A stretch of 64,000 bases of DNA, from assembly GCF_000686045.1 (NCBI RefSeq), contig NZ_JMLV01000006.1:1-64000 (forward strand), read 5' to 3'. Both the position numbers and the translations under genes were made by a program. Shown in pieces: positions 55,968-64,000 of the stretch. How positions within the stretch are numbered: the first letter of the stretch is position 1; each line of letters begins with the position of its first letter. Under the pieces are notes generated by a model that worked only from the letters and a program-made list of their open reading frames with translations, was not told the DNA's origin and ran no database searches. The stretch is from Fodinicurvata fenggangensis DSM 21160. GTDB lineage: Bacteria; Pseudomonadota; Alphaproteobacteria; Kiloniellales; DSM-21159.

Positions 55968-57254
55968 TCAGAAGTGCTCCTTCAGCCAGTTCCCGACCCG
56001 GCCAATCAGGCCGTCTGCCTCGGGTGCCTGGGGTTTGATATCGGGGCGCGGCGCCATTTCGGCTTCCAGCGCGTAGTTCAGCAGGCCCGCTGCCGTCGTA
56101 TAGGCCGGGCCGCTTGTCGATTCCGCAAGGCCGCTCAGATGAATGGGCCGACCGACCCGCACCTGCTTGTCCAGGACCAGGGCCGCCAGGTCGCCCATGC
56201 CGGGCAACTGCGCCGCACCGCCCGTCAGCACAACACGGCGGCCGCCCAGCTTGTCGAAGCCACTGGCCTCCAGCCGTGAGCGCACCAGTTCGAATGTTTC
56301 CTCAAGGCGCGGCTGCATGATTCCGACCAGCAGTGAGCGCGGCACCTGCTGCACGTGATTGTCGTCTTCCTCACCCACCTGCGGCACGTCGATCATCTCC
56401 TGCTCGTCGGCGGAGGTGGCGATGGCATGCCCATAGAGTGTCTTCAGGCGTTCGGCATGGCTGAGGCTGGTGGACAGGCCACGTGCAATATCGCTGGTCA
56501 CGTGCTGCCCGCCGACGGGGACGACATCCGTGTGAATGACGTTGCCCTCCAGGAAAACGGCCATGGAGGTCGTGCCGGCCCCCAGGTCGATCAGGGTCAC
56601 GCCCAATTCGCGCTCATCCTCGACCAGGCTCGACAGCCCGGAGGCAAAGGGCGAGACGACGAAATTGCCGGGCTCCAGGTGGCAGCGCTGCACGCAGGTG
56701 GCCAGGTTGCGCACCGGGCCGCTGGCCGCAGTGACGATGTGCATGTTGACGCCCAGCCGCTCTCCGTACATGCCGCGCGGGTCGCGGATTCCGCGGCTGC
56801 CATCGATGGTGTAGCCCACCGGAATGGAATGGATGAGCTGCCTTCCCTTCTCGGGTTGTCCCAGTACGCCTTCCAGCTGGTGGCCTTGCTCCAGGGCCCG
56901 GCGCAGGTCCATGTCCCCGACTTCATGACCGTCGATGGAAACCTCGACACCGATGGAGCGTGAGGCCGGATAACCGCCGGAGAGGTTGACCACCACCTGC
57001 TCGATGGTCTCTCCCGCCATCTGCTCGGCTGCATGGACGGCGTTCAGGATTGCGGCCTCGGCCGCCTCCATGTCCACGACGGCACCGGCCTTGACCCCGC
57101 GACTTACCTGCTGGCCGATCCCGATGACCTTGAGGCCGCGCGGCTTGTCGCCGCGTCCTTCCTCGATCCGCGCGATCAGGCAACAGATCTTGCTGCTGCC
57201 CACGTCCAGGGCAGCCAGAATGCCATGCCGGTTACGCTTCAGCCCCTTCTTCAT
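55968..57254 (-). CDS. ftsA: Cell division protein FtsA
   Basis: A 428-aa actin-like protein tethering FtsZ to the membrane. The ATPase core has AALDVGSSKICCLIARIE, LIDLGAGTTSMAVF and VVLTGGAAQLPG; domain 1C lies around VVNLSGGYPASRSIGVEV. The C-terminal amphipathic helix GRVGNWLKEHF is the membrane-targeting sequence. ATG 57254 overlaps the ftsQ stop, which fixes the start although the frame is open far upstream. Confidence 0.96.
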   Translation of the reverse strand: MKKGLKRNRHGILAALDVGSSKICCLIARIEEGRGDKPRGLKVIGIGQQVSRGVKAGAVVDMEAAEAAILNAVHAAEQMAGETIEQVVVNLSGGYPASRSIGVEVSIDGHEVGDMDLRRALEQGHQLEGVLGQPEKGRQLIHSIPVGYTIDGSRGIRDPRGMYGERLGVNMHIVTAASGPVRNLATCVQRCHLEPGNFVVSPFASGLSSLVEDERELGVTLIDLGAGTTSMAVFLEGNVIHTDVVPVGGQHVTSDIARGLSTSLSHAERLKTLYGHAIATSADEQEMIDVPQVGEEDDNHVQQVPRSLLVGIMQPRLEETFELVRSRLEASGFDKLGGRRVVLTGGAAQLPGMGDLAALVLDKQVRVGRPIHLSGLAESTSGPAYTTAAGLLNYALEAEMAPRPDIKPQAPEADGLIGRVGNWLKEHF

Positions 57255-58123
57255 GTGTCGGTCCCCTTGGCCTGCTGAGGTCCAGGCGGTCTCTCGCCAC
57301 TCAGCGTGCGAATGATCAATCGGTCTGGCAGGCGCAGGTCCACGATCTCGACGTCCCGGGCAAACAGGCCCTGCTCGCGCTCGACCCGGGCCAGCTGGTG
57401 CCAGGCTTCCGCGGCATTCGTTTCGGGAAGCTGGATCTCCACGCCGTTTTCCAGTTTCACGTTCCAGCGCCGCTCGGAAACACGCACCAGAGCCTCGACC
57501 TGCTCCGCCAGCACCGGCGCGCTCTGCAGGACGCCAAGAATTTCCGTGGCGTGTTCGGCGGCATCCGGGCCCACCACCAGAGGCAGGTGGCTGTGCCCCT
57601 TTGCGGTCACGCCGGAAATCACCTGGCCCTGCCCGTCGATCAGCTGCAGCTTTCGATCCTTCTGCCACAGCGCCATGGCTTCACGTTCATGCAGGCGAAT
57701 GAAGATGTGATCGGGCAGGCGGCGCTCGACCTCGGCCCGTTCCACCCAGGGCAGTTCTTCCAGGCGACGGCGCGCATCCTGCGGATTGAAAGCCAGGATC
57801 GGGGCGCCGCGACGCACCTCCAACTGCTCGAGCACAAGCTCACGCTCCGTCCTCTCGCGCCCCTCGACCATCACCTCGTTGACGGCCAGGCCCCACTCCG
57901 CCGTCGTGCCGTAATAGCTGGCCACCGTCCATTCAGCGGCGCGCTGCAGACTTCCGGACTGCCATAGCCAGCCGGCCACACCGCCCAGAACCCCGATCAG
58001 GATCAGGCGCGGCAGGTGGCGGCGAAGGCCATTCAGCGGCAGGCGCTCGTGCAACCGCCGACCGGCCGGTGCACGCCGCTTGCCATCCTTGCGCTTTCCA
58101 TCTGCACCGCGTTTCAGTCGCAT
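57251..58123 (-). CDS. ftsQ: Cell division protein FtsQ
   Basis: A 290-aa bitopic inner-membrane protein of the divisome. A basic cytoplasmic tail (MRLKRGADGKRKDGKRR) is followed by one helix (LILIGVLGGVAGWLW), the POTRA domain (VNEVMVEGRERTERELVLEQL) and the FtsQ-type beta domain (LPWVERAEVERRLPDHIFIRLHER). I start at ATG 58123, with GGAG eight bases upstream; it overlaps the ddl 3' end by ten bases. It would bind FtsB/FtsL, which are not in the window. Confidence 0.94.
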   Translation of the reverse strand: MRLKRGADGKRKDGKRRAPAGRRLHERLPLNGLRRHLPRLILIGVLGGVAGWLWQSGSLQRAAEWTVASYYGTTAEWGLAVNEVMVEGRERTERELVLEQLEVRRGAPILAFNPQDARRRLEELPWVERAEVERRLPDHIFIRLHEREAMALWQKDRKLQLIDGQGQVISGVTAKGHSHLPLVVGPDAAEHATEILGVLQSAPVLAEQVEALVRVSERRWNVKLENGVEIQLPETNAAEAWHQLARVEREQGLFARDVEIVDLRLPDRLIIRTLSGERPPGPQQAKGTDT

Positions 58124-59040
58124 GATGCGTGCTCCACCATCCACTGGACGAGTTCGTTGAAGGGAATCCCCAGGTGCGCCGCCTGTTCCGGAACCAGGCT
58201 GAGCGGCGTCATCCCAGGCTGGGTGTTGACCTCAAGAAGATAGAGGCCTGTGTCCGTTTCGCTTTCCTGCTGATCGTCGTAACGGAAATCGGCCCGGCTC
58301 ACGCCGCGGCACCCCAGGGCCTGGTGCGCAGCAACGGCCTGGGCCATGGCAGCCTCATACACACGGCTCGAGACTGGCGCCGGCAGGATGTGCTCGGTTT
58401 TGCCTTCCGTGTACTTCGCCGTGTAGTCGTAGAAACCCTGCCGGGGCCGCAGTTCCGTGACCGCCAGCGCATGGTCTTCCATCACCGATACCGTGAGTTC
58501 GCGCCCCCGGATATAGGGCTCGACCAGAACTTCCTCGCCAAAAGGCCAGTCGGCATGGGTGAAAGGCAGGTCGTTGTCGCCCGGTTGGACGATGACCACT
58601 CCCATCGAGGAGCCCTCGCAGACCGGCTTGACCACATAGGGACGCGGCAGCGGATCCCCAGCCAGGACGGTTTCCCGTGCCATCACCGATCCACCCGGAC
58701 AGCGCAGGCCCACAGAGTCCAGGACCCGCTTGGCGGCCGCCTTGTCCATGGCGAGCGCCGATGCCAGGCGCCCCGAATGCGTGTAGGGAACCTGCATCAG
58801 GTCCAGCAGACCCTGTATGGAGCCGTCCTCTCCATAACGTCCGTGCAGCGCATTGAAGACAACCTCGGGCCGAGCCTCCAGGGCCCTGACCAGGGCAGCA
58901 ACATCGCCCGTGAAATCGAACAGCTCGACCTCATGGCCCAGGCCACGCAGGGCTTCCGCGCAGGCCTGTCCGCTGACCAGGGAGACGTCCCGTTCGACCG
59001 AGGGGCCGCCATAGAGCACGAGAATCTTCATCGGCGTCAT
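58114..59040 (-). CDS. ddl: D-alanine--D-alanine ligase
   Basis: A 308-aa ATP-grasp ligase making the D-Ala-D-Ala end of the peptidoglycan stem. It has LYGGPSVERDVSLVSG at the N-terminus, NALHGRYGEDGSIQGLLDL, VKPVCEGSSMGVVIV, YIRGRELTVSVME and LEVNTQPGMTPLSLVPEQA (metal ligands and omega loop). The Tyr of SLVPEQA-type neighbours matches D-Ala rather than D-lactate ligases. ATG 59040 overlaps the murB stop; a second ATG follows three codons later. Confidence 0.96.
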   Translation of the reverse strand: MTPMKILVLYGGPSVERDVSLVSGQACAEALRGLGHEVELFDFTGDVAALVRALEARPEVVFNALHGRYGEDGSIQGLLDLMQVPYTHSGRLASALAMDKAAAKRVLDSVGLRCPGGSVMARETVLAGDPLPRPYVVKPVCEGSSMGVVIVQPGDNDLPFTHADWPFGEEVLVEPYIRGRELTVSVMEDHALAVTELRPRQGFYDYTAKYTEGKTEHILPAPVSSRVYEAAMAQAVAAHQALGCRGVSRADFRYDDQQESETDTGLYLLEVNTQPGMTPLSLVPEQAAHLGIPFNELVQWMVEHASCD

Positions 59041-59966
59041 GAGTCACCCCCCGCCGGCAAGCCAATGCGCCGGATTTCCCACTCCAGCGTGATGCCGGTG
59101 GCGTCCTGCACGCGCCGGCGAACCTCTTCGCCCAGGTTCTCCAGGTCTGCGGCCGTGGCGGCACCTGTATTGATCAGGAAATTGCAGTGCTGCTCCGAGA
59201 CCTGGGCTCCGCCCACGGTCAAGCCGCGACAGCCGGCCCGCTCGATCAACTGCCAGGCCTTCTCACCCGGCGGGTTCTTGAAGGTGCTGCCCCCGGTGCG
59301 GCTGCGCACCGGCTGGCTGTCACCACGGGCCGTACGGATTTCCTCCATGCGGCGCTCGATATCAGCGGCATTGCCAGCCCGCCCCTGCAGCACGGCGCCG
59401 GTGAAGATCCAGTCCTCCGGAACCGAAGAATGACGATAGCTGAGGCCCATGCTCTCGGGATCCAGGGCCTTGACCTCCCCTTCGGCGGTCAGGGCCTCAG
59501 CACCAATCAGGACATCCTTGAGTTCGCGCTGATAGGCGCCCGCATTCATGCGCAGGGCACCGCCCAGGGTGCCGGGTATGCCACAGAGGAATTCCAGGCC
59601 GCTCAAGCTCTCGCGCTTGGCCATTTCGGCAATGTTCACGTCCAGTGCACCGGCTCCGCAGACCAGGCGATCGCCCTCCGCCTCGATCGAGGCAAACAGG
59701 CGGCCCAGGCGGATGACGACACCCGGCAGGCCCCCATCGCGTACCAGAAGGTTCGAGCCGACGCCCAGCAGCGTGACCGGCACATCGGCCGGCTTTTCCT
59801 GAAGGAAATGGATCAGGTCGTCACGATCGGCCGGCTTGAACAATACTTCCGCGGGGCCACCCACGCGGAACCAGGTGACATTGGCCAGCTTGGCGTTCTC
59901 GCTGTAACGCCCGCGCACCGCCGGTAAGCGGGCCAGAAGGTTGTTGGAGAAGGCAGCTTCGCTCAT
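59037..59966 (-). CDS. murB: UDP-N-acetylenolpyruvoylglucosamine reductase
   Basis: A 309-aa FAD enzyme reducing the enolpyruvyl group to give UDP-MurNAc. The FAD domain has [15 protein letters not shown] and [22 protein letters not shown]; the substrate domain has [37 protein letters not shown] and the catalytic Ser of [20 protein letters not shown] with the following Cys-containing AGCRG. Type IIa/b form without the type I insert. ATGA overlaps on both sides. Confidence 0.97.
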   Translation of the reverse strand: MSEAAFSNNLLARLPAVRGRYSENAKLANVTWFRVGGPAEVLFKPADRDDLIHFLQEKPADVPVTLLGVGSNLLVRDGGLPGVVIRLGRLFASIEAEGDRLVCGAGALDVNIAEMAKRESLSGLEFLCGIPGTLGGALRMNAGAYQRELKDVLIGAEALTAEGEVKALDPESMGLSYRHSSVPEDWIFTGAVLQGRAGNAADIERRMEEIRTARGDSQPVRSRTGGSTFKNPPGEKAWQLIERAGCRGLTVGGAQVSEQHCNFLINTGAATAADLENLGEEVRRRVQDATGITLEWEIRRIGLPAGGDS

Positions 59967-61381
59967 TGCCCCCCCTCCAATTCACGGGCCAGTTCCTGCG
60001 GCAGGCTCTGGGCCCAGTTCGTGATGCTGCCGGCCCCCATGCACACCACCAGGTCACCGGGTTCGGCCAGATCCGCCACTGTCCGTGCCAGGACCTCCTG
60101 GCCAGGCAGTGGGGTGACATGCCGGTGGCCATGCGCGCGCAGCCCTTCCACGAGGGCATCCCGATCCGCGCCTTCCAGGGGCACCTCTCCGGCGGCGTAG
60201 ACATCGGCCACAACCACATGGTCAGCTTCGTTGAAGCAGGTGCAGAAATCCTCGAACAGATCCTTCAACCGGCTGTAGCGGTGAGGCTGCATGACCGCGA
60301 TGACCTTGCCGTGGGTTGCCTGGCGCGCGGCCTTGAGGACAGCGCTGATTTCAACGGGATGATGGGCATAGTCGTCGATAACCGTGATGCCCCCGGCCTC
60401 GCCTGTGCGCGTGAAACGGCGCTTCACCCCGCCGAAACCGGACAAGCCGGCGCGCAGCTGCTTTTCGGCAATGCCCATCTGCACGGCCAGTGCCACGACG
60501 GCCAGGGCGTTCTGCACGTTGTGCTGTCCCATCATGGGCAGGAACAGATCGGCAATGCGGTCTGTCTCACTGCCGTCCCGGGCCACGACCACCACATCGA
60601 AGTAGGAGCCCTCCGGAGACAGGCGCAGGTTCTCCCCGCGCACGTCGGCCTGTGTGCTGAAGCCATAGGTCACCACACGCCGGTCCTCGATCCGCGCAAT
60701 CAGCGACTGGACAGCCGGATGGTCCACGCAGCAGACGGCAAAACCATAGAAGGGTATGTTCTCCACAAAGCTTTCGAAGGCACGGTGCAGGTTCTCGACC
60801 GAACCATAATGCTCCATGTGCTCGGGATCGATATTGGTCACCAGCGCGATGGTCGCCGGCAGCTTCACGAAGGTCCCGTCGCTCTCGTCGGCCTCGACGG
60901 CGATCCAGTCGCCCTGCCCCAGACGGGCGTTGGTGCCATAGGCATTGATGATGCCGCCATTGACCACCGTGGGATCCAGTCCGGCGGCGTCCAGCAGCGC
61001 GGCCACCATCGAGGTGGTCGTGGTTTTTCCATGGGTGCCGGCCACGGCAATGGAAGACTTCAACCGCATCAACTCGCCCAGCATCTCGGCACGACGGACG
61101 ACCGGAAGAGCCCGGCTGCGGGCCGCCTGAACCTCGGGATTGTCGGATTTCACGGCCGAGGAGATGACAACCACCTGCGCCTTCTCGACGTTCTCCTCGA
61201 CGTGACCGATGTGAACTGGAATGCCCAGTTCGCGCAGACGGCGGACATTCGGGCTCTCGGCAATGTCACTCCCCTGCACCTGGTAACCGAGGTTGTGCAG
61301 GATCTCGGCAATGCCGCTCATGCCGATTCCGCCGATTCCCACGAAATGCAGTACGCCTATATCCAGGGGCAAGGCACTCAT
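59963..61381 (-). CDS. murC: UDP-N-acetylmuramate--L-alanine ligase
   Basis: A 472-aa Mur ligase adding L-Ala to UDP-MurNAc. The N-terminal Rossmann domain has [17 protein letters not shown], the central P-loop is [15 protein letters not shown] (about residues 112-126), then [12 protein letters not shown] and [12 protein letters not shown]. Full length, cytosolic. Overlaps murG upstream and murB downstream by four bases each. Confidence 0.97.
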   Translation of the reverse strand: MSALPLDIGVLHFVGIGGIGMSGIAEILHNLGYQVQGSDIAESPNVRRLRELGIPVHIGHVEENVEKAQVVVISSAVKSDNPEVQAARSRALPVVRRAEMLGELMRLKSSIAVAGTHGKTTTTSMVAALLDAAGLDPTVVNGGIINAYGTNARLGQGDWIAVEADESDGTFVKLPATIALVTNIDPEHMEHYGSVENLHRAFESFVENIPFYGFAVCCVDHPAVQSLIARIEDRRVVTYGFSTQADVRGENLRLSPEGSYFDVVVVARDGSETDRIADLFLPMMGQHNVQNALAVVALAVQMGIAEKQLRAGLSGFGGVKRRFTRTGEAGGITVIDDYAHHPVEISAVLKAARQATHGKVIAVMQPHRYSRLKDLFEDFCTCFNEADHVVVADVYAAGEVPLEGADRDALVEGLRAHGHRHVTPLPGQEVLARTVADLAEPGDLVVCMGAGSITNWAQSLPQELARELEGGQ

Positions 61382-62508
61382 GCGGCTTCCCCCCTCTTCT
61401 CGTCACGCTGTTGTTCGCACACCAGGTCCGCCAAACGGGCCGCTGCTCCCGTGACGGCAGCTTCACGGGCGTGAAGCGCCGCTTCTTCCAGCAAGCCGGG
61501 ATCCTCCATCAGGCTGTTCAGCTTCTCCGCCAGGTGCTCGGCCCTCAGATCAGGTTGCGGCATCAACCAGCCGCCTCCAGCCTCGGCCATGGCCTTGGCA
61601 TTGCCTGTCTGATGATCGTCAGCGGCAAAGGGATAGGGCACGTAAATGGCCGGTCGACCGGCCGCCGCCAGTTCGGTAACCGTGGACGCGCCGGCGCGGC
61701 AGACGACCAGGTGAGCGGCGGCCAGACGCTCGGGCATGTCCTGGAAGAAGCCCTGGAGGGTACAGCGCACACCACTTTCCTTGTAGTGGGTGGCGACATC
61801 ATTCGTTTCATCGCCGCGCACCTGCTGCACCACTTCAAGGCGTTCACGCAATGCCTGGGGCAACTGCGCCACAGCGGCAGGGATCAATTCGTTGAAGACG
61901 CGCGCGCCCTGGCTGCCCCCCGTCACCAGCAGGTCGAAAGGCGCCCCCTCCCGTGGCAAGCGATAGCCCTGCTCACCAACCTCGGCGATATCCGCACGCA
62001 CGGGATTTCCGGTCAGGACGACACGCTCGCTGGCCCTCCCCTCCAGTCCGGAGAGCTGCGGAAAGGAGCTGGCAATGGCATCGGCCCGGCGCGCCAGCAG
62101 TCGGTTTGCGCGCCCAACAACCTGGTTCTGCTCGTGCAGGACAACACGGCTGCCCACGGCAGAGGCGGCCAGTATGGTCGGCACGGAGGCATAGCCACCA
62201 AATCCGACAGCTACGGAAGGTTTCAGGCGCCTCAGCAGGCGCCTGGCCTGCAGATAGCCCAAGGCCAGGTTCAAGGCGCCCCTGGCCTTGTGCACAAGGC
62301 CGCCGCCCAGGATGGCGGTTGCCGATATGAAATGCGTCTCGACTTGCGGCAAGGACTCTCCAAACCCGCCGCCTCTTTTGTCGGTGACCAGGGCCACGCG
62401 GCAACCGCGCTGCAGCAGTTCCTCTGCCAGGGCCCGGGCCGGGAACATGTGCCCCCCGGTTCCACCGGCGGCCAGGACCACGAGCTTGCCTTGCTGTTGC
62501 ATGCTCAT
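61378..62508 (-). CDS. murG: Lipid II synthase MurG (GlcNAc transferase)
   Basis: A 376-aa peripheral GT-B enzyme that adds GlcNAc to lipid I. The N-terminal glycine-rich loop is [21 protein letters not shown], with [14 protein letters not shown] and [16 protein letters not shown] in the acceptor lobe, and [14 protein letters not shown] and [24 protein letters not shown] in the UDP-GlcNAc lobe. Full length. Between ftsW and murC with ATGA overlaps. Confidence 0.97.
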   Translation of the reverse strand: MSMQQQGKLVVLAAGGTGGHMFPARALAEELLQRGCRVALVTDKRGGGFGESLPQVETHFISATAILGGGLVHKARGALNLALGYLQARRLLRRLKPSVAVGFGGYASVPTILAASAVGSRVVLHEQNQVVGRANRLLARRADAIASSFPQLSGLEGRASERVVLTGNPVRADIAEVGEQGYRLPREGAPFDLLVTGGSQGARVFNELIPAAVAQLPQALRERLEVVQQVRGDETNDVATHYKESGVRCTLQGFFQDMPERLAAAHLVVCRAGASTVTELAAAGRPAIYVPYPFAADDHQTGNAKAMAEAGGGWLMPQPDLRAEHLAEKLNSLMEDPGLLEEAALHAREAAVTGAAARLADLVCEQQRDEKRGEAA

Positions 62509-63632
62509 GGCTCCTCGCTTTCCGCACCGGCACGCCGGCGCGTCAGGGCCAGGAGCATCCCCATCCCCAATGCCAGGGCCACCAGCGAAGAGCCGCCATA
62601 GGAAATGAAGGGCAGGGTCATGCCCTTGGTCGGCATCAGATGCAGGGTGGAGCCCATGTTGATCAGGGCCTGGAAGCCGAACTGCACCAGCAGGCCCGTG
62701 GCCGCCAGCAGGACGAACAGGCTTTCCTCATGCAGTAGGCGGGCAAATCCGCGCAGTACGATGAAGGCAAACAGGCTGACGATGATCAGGCAGGCGAAAA
62801 GCCCCAGCTCCTCACCCGCAACGGCAAAGATGAAATCGGCGTGGGCATCGGGCAGGTACTGCTTGATGGTGCCCTCGCCCGGGCCCTGACCCCAAAGGCC
62901 ACCGTTCATGAAGGCTTCCAGCGAGCGCCCGATCTGGTAGCGATCCCCCGCTTCCGGATCCAGGAAGGCATTCACCCGCTCGGTCACATGCGGCATGGTG
63001 AAATAGGCACCGAGGAAGGCCGAGATCACCATCACCGCGAGACCGGCCACCCAGAACATCGGCAGACCTGCCAGGAACAGCTGGACCAGGAAGATGCCCG
63101 TGATGATCGCGGTCTGACCCACATCGGGTTGCAGGGCCAGCAGGCTTGAAACAAGCAGCCAGAGGCCAGTGGCCACCATCATGCCGGGGAAGTCTTCCTG
63201 CTTGCCGGTGGCCAGTATCCAGGCCAGCGTCACGGCGAAGAAGGGCTTGGCGAACTCCGCCGGCTGGACCGAAAGCCCGCCGAAACTCAGCCAGCGTGTG
63301 GCCCCCTTGATCTCGGCTCCGATTATGAGCGTCAGAATCAGCAGCAGGATACTGCCCGCCATGGCAACAACCGACAGCCGCCTGACCCAACGCGGTGTGG
63401 CGAGAGAGGCGATAAAAAGCACTGCAAGCGCCATGGGCAGCCAGACCAGCTGGCGTTTGACCAGGCCGAAGGTGTCCATCCCGATCCGGTTGGCCACCGA
63501 TGGAGAGGCCGTGATGATCAGGACACAGCCAATTCCCATGAGCAGGAGCAGCGAAACCAGTGTCCATCGGTCCACTGTCCACCACCAGCGGCCCAGCAGG
63601 GAGGTATCCGTGCGGTTGAAGGTCAGGCTCAT
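62505..63632 (-). CDS. ftsW: Peptidoglycan polymerase FtsW
   Basis: A 375-aa SEDS-family integral membrane protein that polymerises lipid II at the septum together with FtsI. About ten helices; conserved blocks are [33 protein letters not shown] (catalytic Asp region), [35 protein letters not shown] (in part) and [21 protein letters not shown]. Located between murD and murG as in the standard dcw order. Confidence 0.96.
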   Translation of the reverse strand: MSLTFNRTDTSLLGRWWWTVDRWTLVSLLLLMGIGCVLIITASPSVANRIGMDTFGLVKRQLVWLPMALAVLFIASLATPRWVRRLSVVAMAGSILLLILTLIIGAEIKGATRWLSFGGLSVQPAEFAKPFFAVTLAWILATGKQEDFPGMMVATGLWLLVSSLLALQPDVGQTAIITGIFLVQLFLAGLPMFWVAGLAVMVISAFLGAYFTMPHVTERVNAFLDPEAGDRYQIGRSLEAFMNGGLWGQGPGEGTIKQYLPDAHADFIFAVAGEELGLFACLIIVSLFAFIVLRGFARLLHEESLFVLLAATGLLVQFGFQALINMGSTLHLMPTKGMTLPFISYGGSSLVALALGMGMLLALTRRRAGAESEEP

Positions 63633-64000
63633 GACGACACCTGCCCGGCCGTGGCCTTGTTTTCTTTCAGGGACTTGACCAATGCGCGGAAGGCATCACC
63701 ACGCGCCTCGAAATTGGCAAACTGGTCAAAGGAAGCACAGGCGGGTGATAACAGAACGACCGCCTTGTCGTCCCCGGCCGCAGCCTGGGCAGCCTGCCGC
63801 ACAGCCGTTTCCAGTGTGCCGCTGTGCTCGAAGGACAGTTGTCCTTCAAGCGCCTTGGCGAAGTCCTCGGCCGCCTCACCGATCAGGAACGCCTGGACGA
63901 TGCGGGGGAACAAGGCTTCCAGGCCCTCAAGGCCGCCTTCCTTGGCACGCCCGCCGGCAATCCAGTAGATCCGTTCGTAGCACGACAGGGCCCGTCCGGC
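63629..64000 (-). CDS. murD: UDP-N-acetylmuramoylalanine--D-glutamate ligase, C-terminal part (runs off window)
   Basis: The last 123 codons of murD; the 5' part lies beyond base 64000. The frame reads [22 protein letters not shown], then [24 protein letters not shown], the MurD C-terminal signature that binds the muramyl substrate. The stop overlaps the ftsW start (ATGA). The enzyme adds D-Glu to UDP-MurNAc-L-Ala. Missing sequence is only due to the window edge. Confidence 0.95.
   Translation of the reverse strand, partial: AGRALSCYERIYWIAGGRAKEGGLEGLEALFPRIVQAFLIGEAAEDFAKALEGQLSFEHSGTLETAVRQAAQAAAGDDKAVVLLSPACASFDQFANFEARGDAFRALVKSLKENKATAGQVSS

Noticed and set aside
59966-61474. Long open frames antisense to murC and murG (also 61411-62601)
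   Set aside because: Both sense genes are full-length dcw cluster members; the antisense frames are composition artefacts.

Overview
This 64 kb window is a GC-rich chromosomal segment of an alphaproteobacterium. The evidence is a split alphaproteobacterial tmRNA whose tag reads ANDNYAEARLAA, an NDUFA12-type complex I accessory subunit, an alpha-type SspB, CarD, DUF1127 and DUF2155 proteins, class II (B12-dependent) ribonucleotide reductase, ThyX, and an FtsZ with a very long tail. A Rhodospirillales-like lineage is my inference; no rRNA is present to test it.

Layout. (1) Positions 1-2.4 kb are accessory DNA: an N-acyl-D-amino-acid deacylase lies between two inverted IS481-family 3' ends, the right one fused to a decayed IS5-family transposase, all next to the 3' end of a tRNA-Arg(CCU). 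(2) 2.6-18 kb is ordinary chromosome: prolyl iminopeptidase, a nuclease-like protein coupled to an M48 lipoprotein protease, an MFS exporter, rpoH, a metallophosphoesterase-fold protein that has lost its metal ligands, carD, fdxA, a DUF938 methyltransferase, a GGT-like lipoprotein divergent from a TPR-M48 protease, then a DsbA-like oxidoreductase, aroQ, accB, accC and aat. (3) 18-29 kb: nrdJ with a tandem NrdR box pair, a DMT transporter, a DUF6352-like protein, NDUFA12, mlaD, DUF2155, RidA, a glutamine-synthetase-family ligase, a broken HigBA-like toxin-antitoxin locus and a nitrilase-family hydrolase. (4) 29-36 kb: membrane proteins, ChaN, LysE, a coupled glycosyltransferase / PTR1-FolM-like reductase / FolB set, sspB directly downstream of ssrA, and thyX. 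(5) 36-49 kb: aminopeptidase P, a double-DUF1127 protein coupled to a tiny Cys-rich ORF, transporters, pyruvate kinase and glycerate kinase with a FadR-type regulator, a pentapeptide-repeat protein, an EEP hydrolase divergent from a ClsC-like phospholipase D, and an HdeD-like protein. (6) 49-64 kb is a same-strand cell-envelope and division cluster read right to left: murD, ftsW, murG, murC, murB, ddl, ftsQ, ftsA, ftsZ, then bamD, recN, ligA. lpxC, common between ftsZ and bamD in relatives, is absent there.

How the genes work together. The division cluster is almost fully overlapped by ATGA junctions, so cytoplasmic peptidoglycan precursor synthesis, lipid II synthesis and divisome assembly are probably co-translated. 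ssrA and sspB together form a tag-and-deliver route to ClpXP. The PTR1-like reductase, FolB and ThyX fit a folate and thymidylate economy built around flavin-dependent ThyX. aroQ-accBC-aat is a housekeeping block.

I see no large uncharacterised multi-gene system. The best leads are smaller: the metal-ligand-less phosphatase fold between carD and rpoH, an apparent ATT start codon on a secreted DsbA-like gene, the Cys-rich ORF coupled to the tandem DUF1127 protein, the inverted IS481 ends around the D-aminoacylase next to tRNA-Arg, and a 67-bp inverted-repeat unit at a truncated toxin gene.
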